Assembly: GCF_002263495.1 (NCBI RefSeq)
Contig: NZ_CP022753.1
Span: 1,178,001 to 1,242,000, forward strand
Length of the DNA: 64,000 nt
Reading direction: 5' to 3'
Source of the DNA: Nocardiopsis gilva YIM 90087
Lineage (GTDB): Bacteria; Actinomycetota; Actinomycetes; Streptosporangiales; Streptosporangiaceae
This document shows positions 41,670-50,079 of this stretch, piece by piece. Numbering within the stretch: position 1 is the first letter of the stretch; each line of letters begins with the position of its first letter. A program made the translations under genes and the position numbers. The notes beneath the pieces were generated by a model. It searched no databases. It was not told where the DNA came from and saw only the letters and a program-made list of their open reading frames with translations.

Positions 41670-42644
41670 ATGACCGCGACCGACAGCGCACCGGAAACGG
41701 CGGCCGACGGCGGGCGCGAGCGCTTCGACGCGATGATCGCCGCCGACGAGCGGATCGAGCCGCGTGACCACATGCCCGACGACTACCGCAAGACCCTGGT
41801 CCGGCAGATCGCGCAGCACGCGCACTCCGAGATCATCGGCATGCAGCCGGAAGGCAACTGGATCACCCGCGCCCCCAGCCTCAAGCGCAAGGCGGTCCTC
41901 ATCGCCAAGGTCCAGGACGAAGCCGGGCACGGCCTCTACCTCTACAGCGCCGCCGAATCCCTGGGCGTCGACCGCGCCGAACTCCTCGACCTGCTGCACC
42001 AGGGCCGCCAGCGCTACTCGTCGATCTTCAACTACCCCACGCTGACCTGGGCCGACGTCGGTGCCATCGGCTGGCTCGTGGACGGCGCGGCCATTACCAA
42101 CCAGGTGCCGCTGTGCCGCTGCTCCTATGGCCCCTACGCCCGCGCCATGGTGCGCATCTGCAAGGAGGAGAGCTTCCACCAGCGCCAGGGCTTCGAGAGC
42201 CTCTACGTTCTGGCGCGCGGCACCGACGGCCAACGGGCCATGGCGCAGGACGCCGTGAACCGCTGGTACTGGCCGTCGCTGATGATGTTCGGCCCGCCCG
42301 ACGCCGAGTCGCCGCACAGCGCGCAGTCCATGGCCTGGAAGATCAAGCGGTTCTCCAACGACGAGCTGCGGCAGAAGTTCGTCGACATCATCGCGCCGCA
42401 AGCCGACGCGCTCGGACTCACCCTGCCCGACCCCGACCTGCGGTGGAACCCCGAGCGCGGGCACTACGACTACGGCCCCATCGACTGGGAGGAGTTCACG
42501 CAGGTCCTCAAGGGCAACGGGCCGTGCAACCGGCAGCGCCTGGCCCAGCGGCGCGCCGCACACGAGAGCGGCGCCTGGGTCCGCGAGGCGGCCCGTGCAC
42601 ACGCGGCCAAGCGCGCCGCGCGGACGCAGCGGGAGGCCGCATGA
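41670..42644 (+). CDS. paaA: 1,2-phenylacetyl-CoA epoxidase catalytic subunit PaaA
   Basis: PaaA is the catalytic diiron subunit of the multicomponent epoxidase that makes ring-1,2-epoxyphenylacetyl-CoA. The 324-residue protein has the ferritin-like diiron motifs: Glu and His in [35 protein letters not shown] (ExxH) and [15 protein letters not shown] (ExxH). Length matches PaaA. ATG 41670 has GGGAGG 7 nt upstream. It heads paaABCDE, coupled to paaB by a 4-bp overlap. Confidence 0.96.
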   Translation: MTATDSAPETAADGGRERFDAMIAADERIEPRDHMPDDYRKTLVRQIAQHAHSEIIGMQPEGNWITRAPSLKRKAVLIAKVQDEAGHGLYLYSAAESLGVDRAELLDLLHQGRQRYSSIFNYPTLTWADVGAIGWLVDGAAITNQVPLCRCSYGPYARAMVRICKEESFHQRQGFESLYVLARGTDGQRAMAQDAVNRWYWPSLMMFGPPDAESPHSAQSMAWKIKRFSNDELRQKFVDIIAPQADALGLTLPDPDLRWNPERGHYDYGPIDWEEFTQVLKGNGPCNRQRLAQRRAAHESGAWVREAARAHAAKRAARTQREAA

Positions 42645-42973
42645 AGGAGCGAAACGGCGTGAGCCAGAACGACAACGGACACTGGGGCCGGATGGGCGAG
42701 TGGCCGCTGTGGGAGGTGTTCGTCCGGGCCCGGCGCGGCATGTCCCACGTGCACGTCGGCAGTTTGCACGCCGCCGACGCCGAGCACGCTCTGTACAACG
42801 CCCGGGACCTCTACACGCGCCGCCAGGAGGGGGTGAGCGTGTGGGTGGTCCCGGCCGCCGCGATCACCGCCTCGGCACCGGAGGACAAGGGTGCCTTCTT
42901 CGACCCGGCCGAGGACAAGGTCTACCGGCACCCCACGTTCTACGAGGTCCCCGAGGGGGTGGAGCACCTGTGA
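42641..42973 (+). CDS. paaB: 1,2-phenylacetyl-CoA epoxidase subunit PaaB
   Basis: A 110-residue small subunit bridging the PaaAC core in the epoxidase complex. The sequence [51 protein letters not shown] and [25 protein letters not shown] is diagnostic. ATG 42641 overlaps the paaA stop (ATGA) with GGGAGG close by; a GTG at 42659 with AAGGAG upstream would give a length nearer the family norm, so the start is uncertain by six codons. Confidence 0.95.
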   Translation: MKERNGVSQNDNGHWGRMGEWPLWEVFVRARRGMSHVHVGSLHAADAEHALYNARDLYTRRQEGVSVWVVPAAAITASAPEDKGAFFDPAEDKVYRHPTFYEVPEGVEHL

Positions 42974-43782
42974 GCAATCCCGACGGCACCGTCAACGCGC
43001 CCGCGGCCGACGCCGCGCTGGTCGCCTACGTGCTGCGGCTGGGCGACGACGCGCTCATCGCCAGCCATCGGCTCGCCGAGCTCGTGTCCAACGCGCCGCA
43101 GCTGGAGGAGGACGTCGCCCTCGCCAACATCTCGCTCGACCTGCTCGGCCAGGCCCGCGCACTGCTGACCTACGCCGGGCGCGCCGAGGAGCAGCTGACC
43201 GGGGTGCTGCGGACCGAGGACGACCTCGCCTACCTCCGCGACGAGAACCAGTTCGTGAACTGCCGCCTGGTCGAGCTGCCCAACACCGACTTCGCGCACA
43301 CCATCGCCCGGCAGCTGCTGTTCTCCGCCTACGCCTACGAGCTCTACGGGACGCTGGTCGGGTCCGCGGACGAGACCATCGCGGGCGTCGCCGCCAAGGC
43401 GGTCAAGGAGCTCGACTACCACCGTGAGCACGCCGCGCTGTGGACCGTGCGGCTGGGCGACGGCACCGACGAGAGCAACGGGCGCATGGTCACGGCGCTG
43501 GAGGCGATCTGGCCCTACGTCGACGAGGTGTTCGCCTCCGACGACGTCACGCGGACCGTCGCGGAGGCCGGAACCGGAACCGACCCGGCGTCGCTGCGGC
43601 CGGCCTGGGACACCTACATCGACGGCGTTCTCGCCGAGGCCGGACTGGACCGCCCGGAGACACCGCCCCTCACCGGCCTCGCCGGGCTGGGCGGCCGCCA
43701 GGGCGTGCACACCGAGGCGTTCGGCTACCTGATCGCCGAAATGCAGCACCTGCACCGCTCACACCCGGGGGCGACGTGGTGA
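42970..43782 (+). CDS. paaC: 1,2-phenylacetyl-CoA epoxidase structural subunit PaaC
   Basis: A 270-residue ferritin-like partner of PaaA that has lost the metal site and stabilises the catalytic subunit. Recognised by VAYVLRLGDDALIASHRLAELVSNAPQLEEDVALANISLDLLGQARALL and AVKELDYHREHAALWTVRLGDGT, and the C-terminal GLGGRQGVHTEAFGYLIAEMQHLHRSHPGATW. GTG 42970 overlaps the paaB stop by 4 bp (GTGA), and its own stop overlaps paaD in the same way. Confidence 0.95.
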   Translation: MSNPDGTVNAPAADAALVAYVLRLGDDALIASHRLAELVSNAPQLEEDVALANISLDLLGQARALLTYAGRAEEQLTGVLRTEDDLAYLRDENQFVNCRLVELPNTDFAHTIARQLLFSAYAYELYGTLVGSADETIAGVAAKAVKELDYHREHAALWTVRLGDGTDESNGRMVTALEAIWPYVDEVFASDDVTRTVAEAGTGTDPASLRPAWDTYIDGVLAEAGLDRPETPPLTGLAGLGGRQGVHTEAFGYLIAEMQHLHRSHPGATW

Positions 43783-44363
43783 CGGCCCGGGACACGGAGC
43801 GGACCCGGCGGGCGGCACCGTCCGCCCCCGCCGGGAGGAACGAGGATGCCGAGCGCGCCGACCACGTCGGCCGTGCCGACCGCGACATCGCGGGCATCAC
43901 CCGCCTGGTCGGATCCGTCCCCGACCCGGAGATGCCCATGGTCGACCTGGCGGACCTCGGCATCCTCCGCGACGTCCGCGTCGACGACTCCGGGGCGATC
44001 ACGGTGACCATCACGCCGACCTACTCGGGCTGCCCGGCCATGGACGCGATCCGCGCCGACATCCGCGCCCGCCTGGCCGAGCACGGCCACACCGACGTCA
44101 CCGTGCACACCGTGTTCACCCCGCCCTGGTCCACCGACTGGATCACCGCGGAGGGGCGGCGCAAGCTCGCCGAGCACGGCATCGCACCGCCGCCGGGGCG
44201 GGCCCAGCGGCCGGGCGCTACCTTCGTCGCGCTGTCCGTCCGCTGCCCGCGCTGCGGCGCGACCGACACCCGCGAGCTGAGCAGGTTCGGCGCCACGGCG
44301 TGCAAGGCGCTCTACGTCTGCGACGCGTGCAAGGAGCCCTTCGACCGCGTCAAACCGCTCTGA
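43779..44363 (+). CDS. paaD: 1,2-phenylacetyl-CoA epoxidase assembly subunit PaaD
   Basis: A 194-residue DUF59/SufT-like protein needed to mature the epoxidase. The MIP18 domain reads RLVGSVPDPEMPMVDLADLGILRDV and TPTYSGCPAMDAI with the conserved Cys. The C-terminal zinc-binding part has two CxxC pairs (VRCPRCGATDT and YVCDACKEPFDRVKPL). The first 35 residues are an Arg/Ala-rich extension not typical of enterobacterial PaaD. GTG 43779 overlaps the paaC stop (GTGA). Confidence 0.93.
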   Translation: MTARDTERTRRAAPSAPAGRNEDAERADHVGRADRDIAGITRLVGSVPDPEMPMVDLADLGILRDVRVDDSGAITVTITPTYSGCPAMDAIRADIRARLAEHGHTDVTVHTVFTPPWSTDWITAEGRRKLAEHGIAPPPGRAQRPGATFVALSVRCPRCGATDTRELSRFGATACKALYVCDACKEPFDRVKPL

Positions 44364-44420
44364 GCGGTCCGCTGGGTCGTCGACCCGAACGCCTTCGGTA
44401 CATCGAGCACCAGAGGAGCC

Positions 44421-45539
44421 ATGAACACAGAAGTCAGTGAGCGCCCGGCGGCGACGCGCCACCGCGGTGTGTTCCACCCGCTGACCGTGGCGGCGGTCGA
44501 CCGGCTCACCGACGACGCGGTGGCCATCGCCTTCGACGTCCCCGACGACCTCGCCGAGGAGTTCCGCTTCGTCCAGGGCCAGCACCTCACCATCCGGTGC
44601 GAGCTCGACGGCCGCGAGCTGCGCCGCAACTACTCCATCTGCTCTCCGGCCCCCGACGGCCCGCTGCGGATCGCCGTCAAGCGCCTGGAGGACGGTTCCT
44701 TCTCCGCCTTCGCCAACGAACGGCTGCGCCCCGGCGACGTCCTCGACGTCATGCACCCGCTGGGCGGCTTCCACATCCCGCTCACCCCCGACCAGGCCCG
44801 CGCCCACGTGGCCGTCGCCGCGGGCAGCGGGATCACGCCGGTGCTCTCGCTCATCACCACGACCCTGGCCGCCGAGCCGTCGAGCACCTTCACCCTCGTC
44901 TACGGCAACCGCACCGCGCGCGACGTGATGTTCCTGGAGGAGCTGCAGGACGTCAAAGACCGCTATCCGCAGCGGTTCCAGCTGATCAACGTGCTCAGCC
45001 GAGAGGTGGGCGAGTCGCCGGTCAGCAGCGGGCGCATCGACGCCGACAAACTCGACCTGCTGTTCACCCACCTCATCGCGCCCGACGAGGTCGACCACTT
45101 CTACCTGTGCGGCCCGAGCGGACTCGTCCGCCTCGTCCGCGACGACCTGCGCGCACGCGGCGTCCGCGGCGACCACGTGCACTACGAGCTCTTCCACGCC
45201 GAGGACGAGGAACCACCCCCGCGCCGCCGCCACACCGAGGCCGGCGGCGCTGCCGCCGCCACCAGCCACGTCCGCTTCACCCTCGACGGCCGCACCACCA
45301 CCGTCGACGTCGACCCCGACACCGAAACCGTCCTGGGCGCGGCCCTACGCGTCCGCGACGACGCCCCCTACGCCTGCCGCGGCGGCGTCTGCGGCACCTG
45401 CCGCGCCAAACTCTGCGAGGGCGAGGTCGACATGGCCCGCAACTACGCCCTCGAACCCGACGAGCTCGCAGCGGGCTACGTCCTCACCTGCCAGTCCCGC
45501 CCCCTCACCGAGAACGTGGTCGTCGACTACGACGCCTGA
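44421..45539 (+). CDS. paaE: 1,2-phenylacetyl-CoA epoxidase reductase PaaE
   Basis: A 372-residue electron-transfer subunit. The FAD-binding domain (FVQGQHLTIRCELDGRELRRNYSICSP), then the NAD(P)H domain (VAVAAGSGITPVLSLI and FYLCGPSGLV), then a plant-type [2Fe-2S] domain with CRGGVCGTCRAKLCEGEV and a distal Cys in LTCQSRPL. It passes electrons from NADPH to PaaA. It starts 57 bp after paaD with a GGAG ribosome site. Last gene of the operon; a short hairpin follows. Confidence 0.95.
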   Translation: MNTEVSERPAATRHRGVFHPLTVAAVDRLTDDAVAIAFDVPDDLAEEFRFVQGQHLTIRCELDGRELRRNYSICSPAPDGPLRIAVKRLEDGSFSAFANERLRPGDVLDVMHPLGGFHIPLTPDQARAHVAVAAGSGITPVLSLITTTLAAEPSSTFTLVYGNRTARDVMFLEELQDVKDRYPQRFQLINVLSREVGESPVSSGRIDADKLDLLFTHLIAPDEVDHFYLCGPSGLVRLVRDDLRARGVRGDHVHYELFHAEDEEPPPRRRHTEAGGAAAATSHVRFTLDGRTTTVDVDPDTETVLGAALRVRDDAPYACRGGVCGTCRAKLCEGEVDMARNYALEPDELAAGYVLTCQSRPLTENVVVDYDA

Positions 45540-45574
45540 GAGCGAGGAGCCGAGCCCACGTTCCCGCGCACCCC

Positions 45575-45591
45575 GATCCGGCGGCCGGATC
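45575..45591 (+). terminator. Short hairpin after paaE
   Basis: GATCCGG and CCGGATC with a CGG loop; 7 bp, no T-run. A weak terminator candidate for paaABCDE, 35 bp after the stop. Confidence 0.4.
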
Positions 45592-45674
45592 CAATTCCTC
45601 GAATCTCCCAGTGGCCGCAGACCGATCGGCCCTACTCTGGGCGCAGCGATCCTTGTTCGGATAGGGGGCGTTCG

Positions 45675-45938
45675 GTGGCCGACGAAGAGGTGACGCTAGG
45701 CGTCCCTCCCGATGTCCGCAGAGCCGCTGAGGAAGCGGGAATGGACCCGGCTGAGTGGATGCGGCGTGCCGTCCAGCGCGAGGTCGCCCGTGCCATCGTC
45801 ACCCGCGAGCGGGCAGTGGTGGAGGACGCTGAACCCCTCGGGTACCTCATCGCCGCAGACAGCCCGGAACGGATGCGCGAGCAGGCGGCGCGGTTCCTCG
45901 CAGAGCTGGATCAGGCCGGAGGGCCGATCACTGCGTGA
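45675..45938 (+). CDS. Small antitoxin-like protein
   Basis: An 87-residue acidic, helical protein: VTLGVPPDVRRAAEEAGMDPAEWMRRAVQREVARAI looks like a strand followed by two helices, as in ribbon-helix-helix DNA-binding proteins, and the rest is charged helix (SPERMREQAARFLAELDQA). Such proteins are often antitoxins, but no known toxin follows; the next frame encodes a 62-residue unknown protein 58 bp on. GTG 45675 has AGGGGG 6 nt upstream. Function is inferred only from shape and size. Confidence 0.5.
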   Translation: MADEEVTLGVPPDVRRAAEEAGMDPAEWMRRAVQREVARAIVTRERAVVEDAEPLGYLIAADSPERMREQAARFLAELDQAGGPITA

Positions 45939-45996
45939 CCTCCGACTTGGCCCCGAATTCTAAATACAGCTGCTCCACATCCCGAAGGGTGTGCGG

Positions 45997-46185
45997 ATGC
46001 GCGTAATGGACCACTTGATCAACCTTGCGGCCACCGAAGACCCGGCCGCGTGCGCGCAGCCCCATCCCGATTACCCGGGTGACCCCTTCATGTGGCGGAT
46101 CGACGCGCCTGATGCCCTCATCACCTGCGGTGTCTATGACAAGCCGCCGCTTGTGTACGCCTTCTCGGTTCACTCCAACAGCTAG
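45997..46185 (+). CDS. Small protein of unknown function
   Basis: A 62-residue frame starting MRVMDHLINLAATEDPAACAQ and ending CGVYDKPPLVYAFSVHSNS. Codon third positions are mostly G or C, which supports coding, and AAGGG lies 7 nt before the ATG (a GTG at 45991 is an alternative). No family is recognised. It follows the antitoxin-like gene in the same direction and is itself followed by a nested hairpin terminator, so the two may form an operon. It could be a shortened toxin, but no catalytic motif can be named. Confidence 0.45.
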   Translation: MRVMDHLINLAATEDPAACAQPHPDYPGDPFMWRIDAPDALITCGVYDKPPLVYAFSVHSNS

Positions 46186-46200
46186 TGCCACAGAGTCATA

Positions 46201-46252
46201 AGGGCACCGCCGTCCACAGGCCGGCACATTGACCGGCGGAATTGGCGGTGCC
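46201..46252 (+). terminator. Nested hairpin after the small gene pair
   Basis: An outer 10-bp stem GGGCACCGCC / GGCGGTGCCC (46201-46210, 46243-46252) encloses an inner GCCGG / CCGGC stem. It begins 16 bp after the stop at 46185. Confidence 0.6.
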
Positions 46253-46408
46253 CTGTTCCATGTGTTGCTGTGTACTCTTCTGCGGGCGGCCTTGGCCGGA
46301 AGCGGCTGGAACCTGGATAGCTTGCGGCCCAACGTCGGGCTGACGAAGACCTCTGCCACGAAGTGCGCTCCCTGAGCGGCGATCACCGACGAGCAACCTG
46401 GAGATGGC

Positions 46409-46657
46409 GTGAACGGCACCCCATCGGCAAACGCCCCCAAAGCGCTGCTGAGCGCCGCTCTGGGGCTCATCGGCGTGGGGCTCTTCGCAGGCGTCCTGGT
46501 GTACGCCTACTCCGCGGGCGTCGTGGCGGACGAGAGCGACGGCGACAACACCATCACCGTCCTGGAAGCTGTCGGCTTCCTCGGCGGAACCGGCGTCGGC
46601 CTGGTCCTCGTCTGCGCCTCCATCGTCTTCCTGCTGCGCGCACGCTCGAAGCGGTAG
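46409..46657 (+). CDS. Small membrane protein (two helices)
   Basis: An 82-residue protein with two hydrophobic helices (ALLSAALGLIGVGLFAGVLVYAYSAGVV and EAVGFLGGTGVGLVLVCASIVFLL) joined by a short acidic loop DESDGDNTITV, and a basic C-terminal tail. No family is recognised. The GTG at 46409 has GGAG 5 nt upstream. Flanked by hairpins on both sides, so it is monocistronic. A helper or structural role in the membrane is all that can be suggested. Confidence 0.6.
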   Translation: MNGTPSANAPKALLSAALGLIGVGLFAGVLVYAYSAGVVADESDGDNTITVLEAVGFLGGTGVGLVLVCASIVFLLRARSKR

Positions 46658-46676
46658 CTCACTCGGCACTCACCCC

Positions 46677-46736
46677 GGCTCGGGACTCCCGGACTCGATG
46701 GTCGATCACCGACATCGAGCCCCCGTGTCCCGAGCC
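46677..46736 (+). terminator. Two-tier hairpin after small membrane-protein gene
   Basis: Outer arms GGCTCGGGAC / GTCCCGAGCC (46677-46686, 46727-46736) enclose inner arms CTCGATG / CATCGAG (46694-46700, 46713-46719), followed by GTCTTCTGCTGTCC. Nothing else is seen between here and the hydrolase gene. Confidence 0.65.
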
Positions 46737-46930
46737 GTCTTCTGCTGTCCTCCCAGGCCGTCTCGCCTTCAGCTCTCTCACGGCCCGCTCTGGCCGTAAG
46801 AAGTACGACTTTCGACGGTTCCGTGCGTCACATCCTGCTCTCTAGGCTCCTACGCCGTCATGTCCGAAATTGCCGACCTTGCGCACCGTGCGTGATGCCG
46901 GGATCGGCAATCCCCTCCGGAAGGCAGGCT

Positions 46931-48568
46931 GTGGACGACAGCAGAAGAACCGGCAGGCGTGCGGGTGTCGCTGGGAGTGTGCTCGGACTGGTCGCGATGG
47001 GCGGTGTCCTGGCGTGGGCACCCCCGGCCGCGGCCGGGGCGGGCGATGGGGTCGCTCCCGAGTTGCGGAGCTTCTATGCGCAGGAGCCCTCCTGGAACCC
47101 CTGTGACGGCGAGGGGCCGGGCGGCCTGGAGTGCGCCGAGATCACCGTCCCGATGGACTACTCCAAGCCCGAGGCCGAGAAGATCAGGATCGCCATCTCG
47201 CGGCGCAAAGCGAGCGACCGGGACCATCGGCGCGGGATCCTGCTCCTCAACCCCGGTGGGCCGGGCGGCTCGGGGCTGGGGATGCCCGGCTTCCTGGGGG
47301 ACCAGCGGGTCGGTGAGGTCTACGACCTCATCGGCTTCGACCCGCGCGGAGTCGGCCGGTCCACGAATCTCAACTGCTCGGCGCCGGATGCCGAGGAGTA
47401 TGAGCTGCCCTCCCGGCCGACCGACGCCCAGCTGCACAACTTCACCGAGGCGGCACGCACCCAGGAGGAGGGCTGCGACCGGACGGCGGGATCGCTGCGG
47501 CCCCACATCACCACCGCCAACACCGCACGCGACATGGACGTCATCCGCGGCGCGCTCGGCGAGGACAAGACCAACTACCTCGGCTACTCCTACGGCACCT
47601 ACCTCGGCGCCGTCTACGGCAGCCTCTTCCCCGACCGCCTGGACCGCAGCGTCCTCGACTCCTCCGTGCACCCCGACCGCATCTGGCGAGACGACTGGAA
47701 GGCGGTGGGGCCCGCCACCACCGAGAACGTGGATCGGTTCGCCGAGTGGGCCGCGGACCACGACGACAAGCTCGGCTTGGGCAAGGACGCCAAGGCCGTG
47801 CGCGGTCTCATCGAGGACCTGGCGCAGCGACTGCACGAGCAGCCGTTCGGCGGCCTCACGCGGACCGACTTCGACCTCTTCGTCGGTGATCTCGCCCGCT
47901 GGCAGGGCGAGTGGGACCTCTTCGCCGACACCCTGACCAAGCTGCGCGACGGCGCCCCGGAGGAGGGCAGCGACGATGAACCCGACGCCGACGCCCAGGA
48001 CGCTGCCGAGGCGGTCGACCAGGTCGCGGCCGCCTCCCGGGACCGGCTGATGAACGGCACCTACAACGCGATCCTGTGCGAGGCCGACTGGCCCACCGAC
48101 CTCGACGTCTACTACGACGACATGCGGAACTACCGGGAGAACCACCCCTACGGGTGGGGTGTCGCCGTGGTCGCTCCCAACCCGTGCACCTTCCGCTCCT
48201 ACACCCCGCCGGAGAAGCCGGTGACGCTGGAGCGGGCTGGCTACCCCACGGGCGTGGTCATCCAGGGCGAGTACGACCCGCAGACGCCGTATGAGGGAGG
48301 TCCGGCCATGGCCAAGCGGCTGCACGACAACCTCATCATCGTCAAGGACGACGGCAACCACGGCTACTACGGCGGCCCGGACTACGACTGCGTCACCGAG
48401 CAGATCGACGACTACCTCATCGACGGCATCCTGCCCGGCAGCGCCACCACCTGCCCGGGCGTCCCCCGGGCCGACCTCGATGCCGACACCGCCGATGAGG
48501 ACGAGCCGCTGGCCGAGCAGACGCGGACCCTGCTCGATGAGCGTGAGGAGGATTTCCCGGTCGACTAG
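46931..48568 (+). CDS. Secreted alpha/beta hydrolase, tripeptidyl-aminopeptidase-like (S33)
   Basis: A 545-residue exported hydrolase of the SlpD/TAP type. The signal peptide (GSVLGLVAMGGVLAWAPPAAAGA) is followed by WNPCDGEGPGGLECAEITVPMDYSKPE. The oxyanion region is LLLNPGGPGGSG, the nucleophile Ser lies in NYLGYSYGTYLGAVYG, and the C-terminal TAP-like domain has GEYDPQTPYEGG (Asp) and DDGNHGYYGG (His). It likely removes N-terminal tri- or dipeptides outside the cell. An acidic stretch (EEGSDDEPDADAQD) is inserted before the C-terminal domain. GTG 46931 has GGAAGG upstream. A good terminator follows. Confidence 0.87.
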   Translation: MDDSRRTGRRAGVAGSVLGLVAMGGVLAWAPPAAAGAGDGVAPELRSFYAQEPSWNPCDGEGPGGLECAEITVPMDYSKPEAEKIRIAISRRKASDRDHRRGILLLNPGGPGGSGLGMPGFLGDQRVGEVYDLIGFDPRGVGRSTNLNCSAPDAEEYELPSRPTDAQLHNFTEAARTQEEGCDRTAGSLRPHITTANTARDMDVIRGALGEDKTNYLGYSYGTYLGAVYGSLFPDRLDRSVLDSSVHPDRIWRDDWKAVGPATTENVDRFAEWAADHDDKLGLGKDAKAVRGLIEDLAQRLHEQPFGGLTRTDFDLFVGDLARWQGEWDLFADTLTKLRDGAPEEGSDDEPDADAQDAAEAVDQVAAASRDRLMNGTYNAILCEADWPTDLDVYYDDMRNYRENHPYGWGVAVVAPNPCTFRSYTPPEKPVTLERAGYPTGVVIQGEYDPQTPYEGGPAMAKRLHDNLIIVKDDGNHGYYGGPDYDCVTEQIDDYLIDGILPGSATTCPGVPRADLDADTADEDEPLAEQTRTLLDEREEDFPVD

Positions 48569-48598
48569 CCGGGACGGCGCGTCCGATTCCGCTCGACG

Positions 48599-48642
48599 CC
48601 GGGGTCGTGTCCCGTCCCCCATGACATCGGACACGGCCCCGG
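48599..48642 (+). terminator. Terminator between convergent hydrolase and secreted-protein genes
   Basis: A 14-bp stem with one mismatch (48599-48612 with 48629-48642) is followed by TTTACTC. It starts 30 bp after the hydrolase stop. Confidence 0.8.
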
Positions 48643-48702
48643 TTTACTCAAGATTTCAACCGGTCAGCGGCTCGTGGGATCTCAGTGTCCAGTGCTCAGA
48701 CC

Positions 48703-49164
48703 TCAGGCCTGGTCGCCCATGTACTTCTTGTAGGCCTTGCCGTTCTCGTAGCCGGTGTCCATCCAGCCCTGTTCCTTCATCCCCTTCTCGCTCCAGCTGC
48801 CGTCCTTGTCGATGTATCCCTTGTCCAGCCAGTACTTGAACTGGAGCAGGCTGACGACCGGGTCGTCGGCGTACTCGATCTTGTTGGGGTTCATCCAGCC
48901 CGTCTCCCTCAGTCGGACAATCTCCTGGGAGGCCTTGGCCGGGTCGATGGTGACGAACACTGTGGGCTTCCCGTTCGATACGGCGTTCTGCGCGGTGACC
49001 GGCTGCCCGTCCCCGACCGCTGCGGTGGCGGGGGAGACCGCGACACGTGCGTTCTGTGCGGCCTTGGCAGCCTCGGGCCCGATGTCCGGGCGTTCCATAA
49101 TCATGGCGACAGCCGGGGCCCCGACCATGGCTGTCAGGGCAACGGCGGCCAGTATCTTCCGCAT
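48703..49164 (-). CDS. Secreted protein of unknown function
   Basis: A 153-residue exported protein with a short signal peptide (MRKILAAVALTAMVGAPAVA). The mature part has an Ala-rich segment and then ETGWMNPNKIEYADDPVVSLLQFKYWLDKGYIDKDGSWSEKGMKEQGWMDTGYENGKAYKKYMGDQA, with a repeated G-W-M-(N/D) motif and many Lys, Tyr and Asp. No family is recognised and no Cys is present in the mature part. I chose ATG 49164 because GAGGAG is 7 nt upstream; the earlier GTG (49170) is too close. It converges on the hydrolase gene. Confidence 0.65.
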   Translation of the reverse strand: MRKILAAVALTAMVGAPAVAMIMERPDIGPEAAKAAQNARVAVSPATAAVGDGQPVTAQNAVSNGKPTVFVTIDPAKASQEIVRLRETGWMNPNKIEYADDPVVSLLQFKYWLDKGYIDKDGSWSEKGMKEQGWMDTGYENGKAYKKYMGDQA

Positions 49165-49316
49165 CTTCACTCTCCTCGGGTACGCGCCTTTGAATTCGGC
49201 TCACACAGGGGACGCGTATAAGCGTCCCCTGGTTTTCACGCGGATCCGTTGCGGCCACGTCACCGTGGCGCGTGGAGTGTGCTGCGGTTGTGTATCAGTC
49301 CTGATGCGGTGTCGGG

Positions 49317-49907
49317 TCAGTCGCGTTCGATGCGGGTATCGGCATCCGGATCGTAGTTGCGGTGCCGCCCGTCGTAGGGCCGGGTCGGCCGTTCGGTCGC
49401 GTCACGGTAGCCGCTGCTGTAGCCGGTCCCGGGCACGGTGCCGTCCTCGCGGTGGGTGCGCCGCGCCCCGCGGTTGAGACGGACGGAGCTCCACCCCACG
49501 CTGCTGAGCAGCGAGACGATCGCGATTCCGGTGACCGCGTTGATGACGCCCGTGGCGATCTGGCTCGCCAGCGGCGCGCTCTGGGTGAACGGGCTGACCG
49601 CGGCGACGATGGTCGCCAGCCCGACGATCCAGCCGAAGAACGTCATCGGCCGAGGGGCGCTCAGCAGAAGCAGGTGCAGCAGGGCGGTGGCGATCAGCGC
49701 TGCCGCGGCCGCCATGGCCGCGTAGACGCCGGTACCGGCGTCTCCGAAGTATCCGGCTTCCTCAGGGGCGAGCACCGGGATCTGCAGCACCCCGCGTGCG
49801 ACGAGCGCCCCCACCAGTATGACCAGTCCGGCGACCACCGCCGTGGCCAGTCCACCGGACCACAGCCGGGTGACGTTGATACGCCGATCGTTCCCATATT
49901 CGCTCAT
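49317..49907 (-). CDS. DUF6069-like four-helix membrane protein
   Basis: A 196-residue protein with four hydrophobic helices (ATAVVAGLVILVGALVARGVL, VYAAMAAAAALIATALLHLLLL, FGWIVGLATIVAAVSPF, IATGVINAVTGIAIVSLLSSV) and a polar Arg/Tyr-rich C-terminal tail of about 50 residues. SAPRPMTFFGWIVGLAT is typical of the DUF6069 family of actinobacteria (function unknown). ATG 49907 has GGGGGGA 5 nt upstream; the open frame to 49952 lacks a ribosome site. Confidence 0.7.
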   Translation of the reverse strand: MSEYGNDRRINVTRLWSGGLATAVVAGLVILVGALVARGVLQIPVLAPEEAGYFGDAGTGVYAAMAAAAALIATALLHLLLLSAPRPMTFFGWIVGLATIVAAVSPFTQSAPLASQIATGVINAVTGIAIVSLLSSVGWSSVRLNRGARRTHREDGTVPGTGYSSGYRDATERPTRPYDGRHRNYDPDADTRIERD

Positions 49908-50079
49908 GCCGGTCCCCCCTGATACGGCGCCGAATACGGTCATGGCCCCCATACCCGGACACCCTTGGCCATAATCGCGCGTCCGAAGCGGCGGCGGAGC
50001 CGGAGGCCGGACCAGCGGATCGGACGTTTGCGCACGCCGGAGGGCACGTAACCGACCGCAGGTCAGGGGCGGTTGCGGC

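Noticed and set aside
45928-46470. 180-residue minus-strand frame over the small gene pair
   Set aside because: It overlaps the end of the antitoxin-like gene, the nested terminator and the small ORF, and shows no domain.
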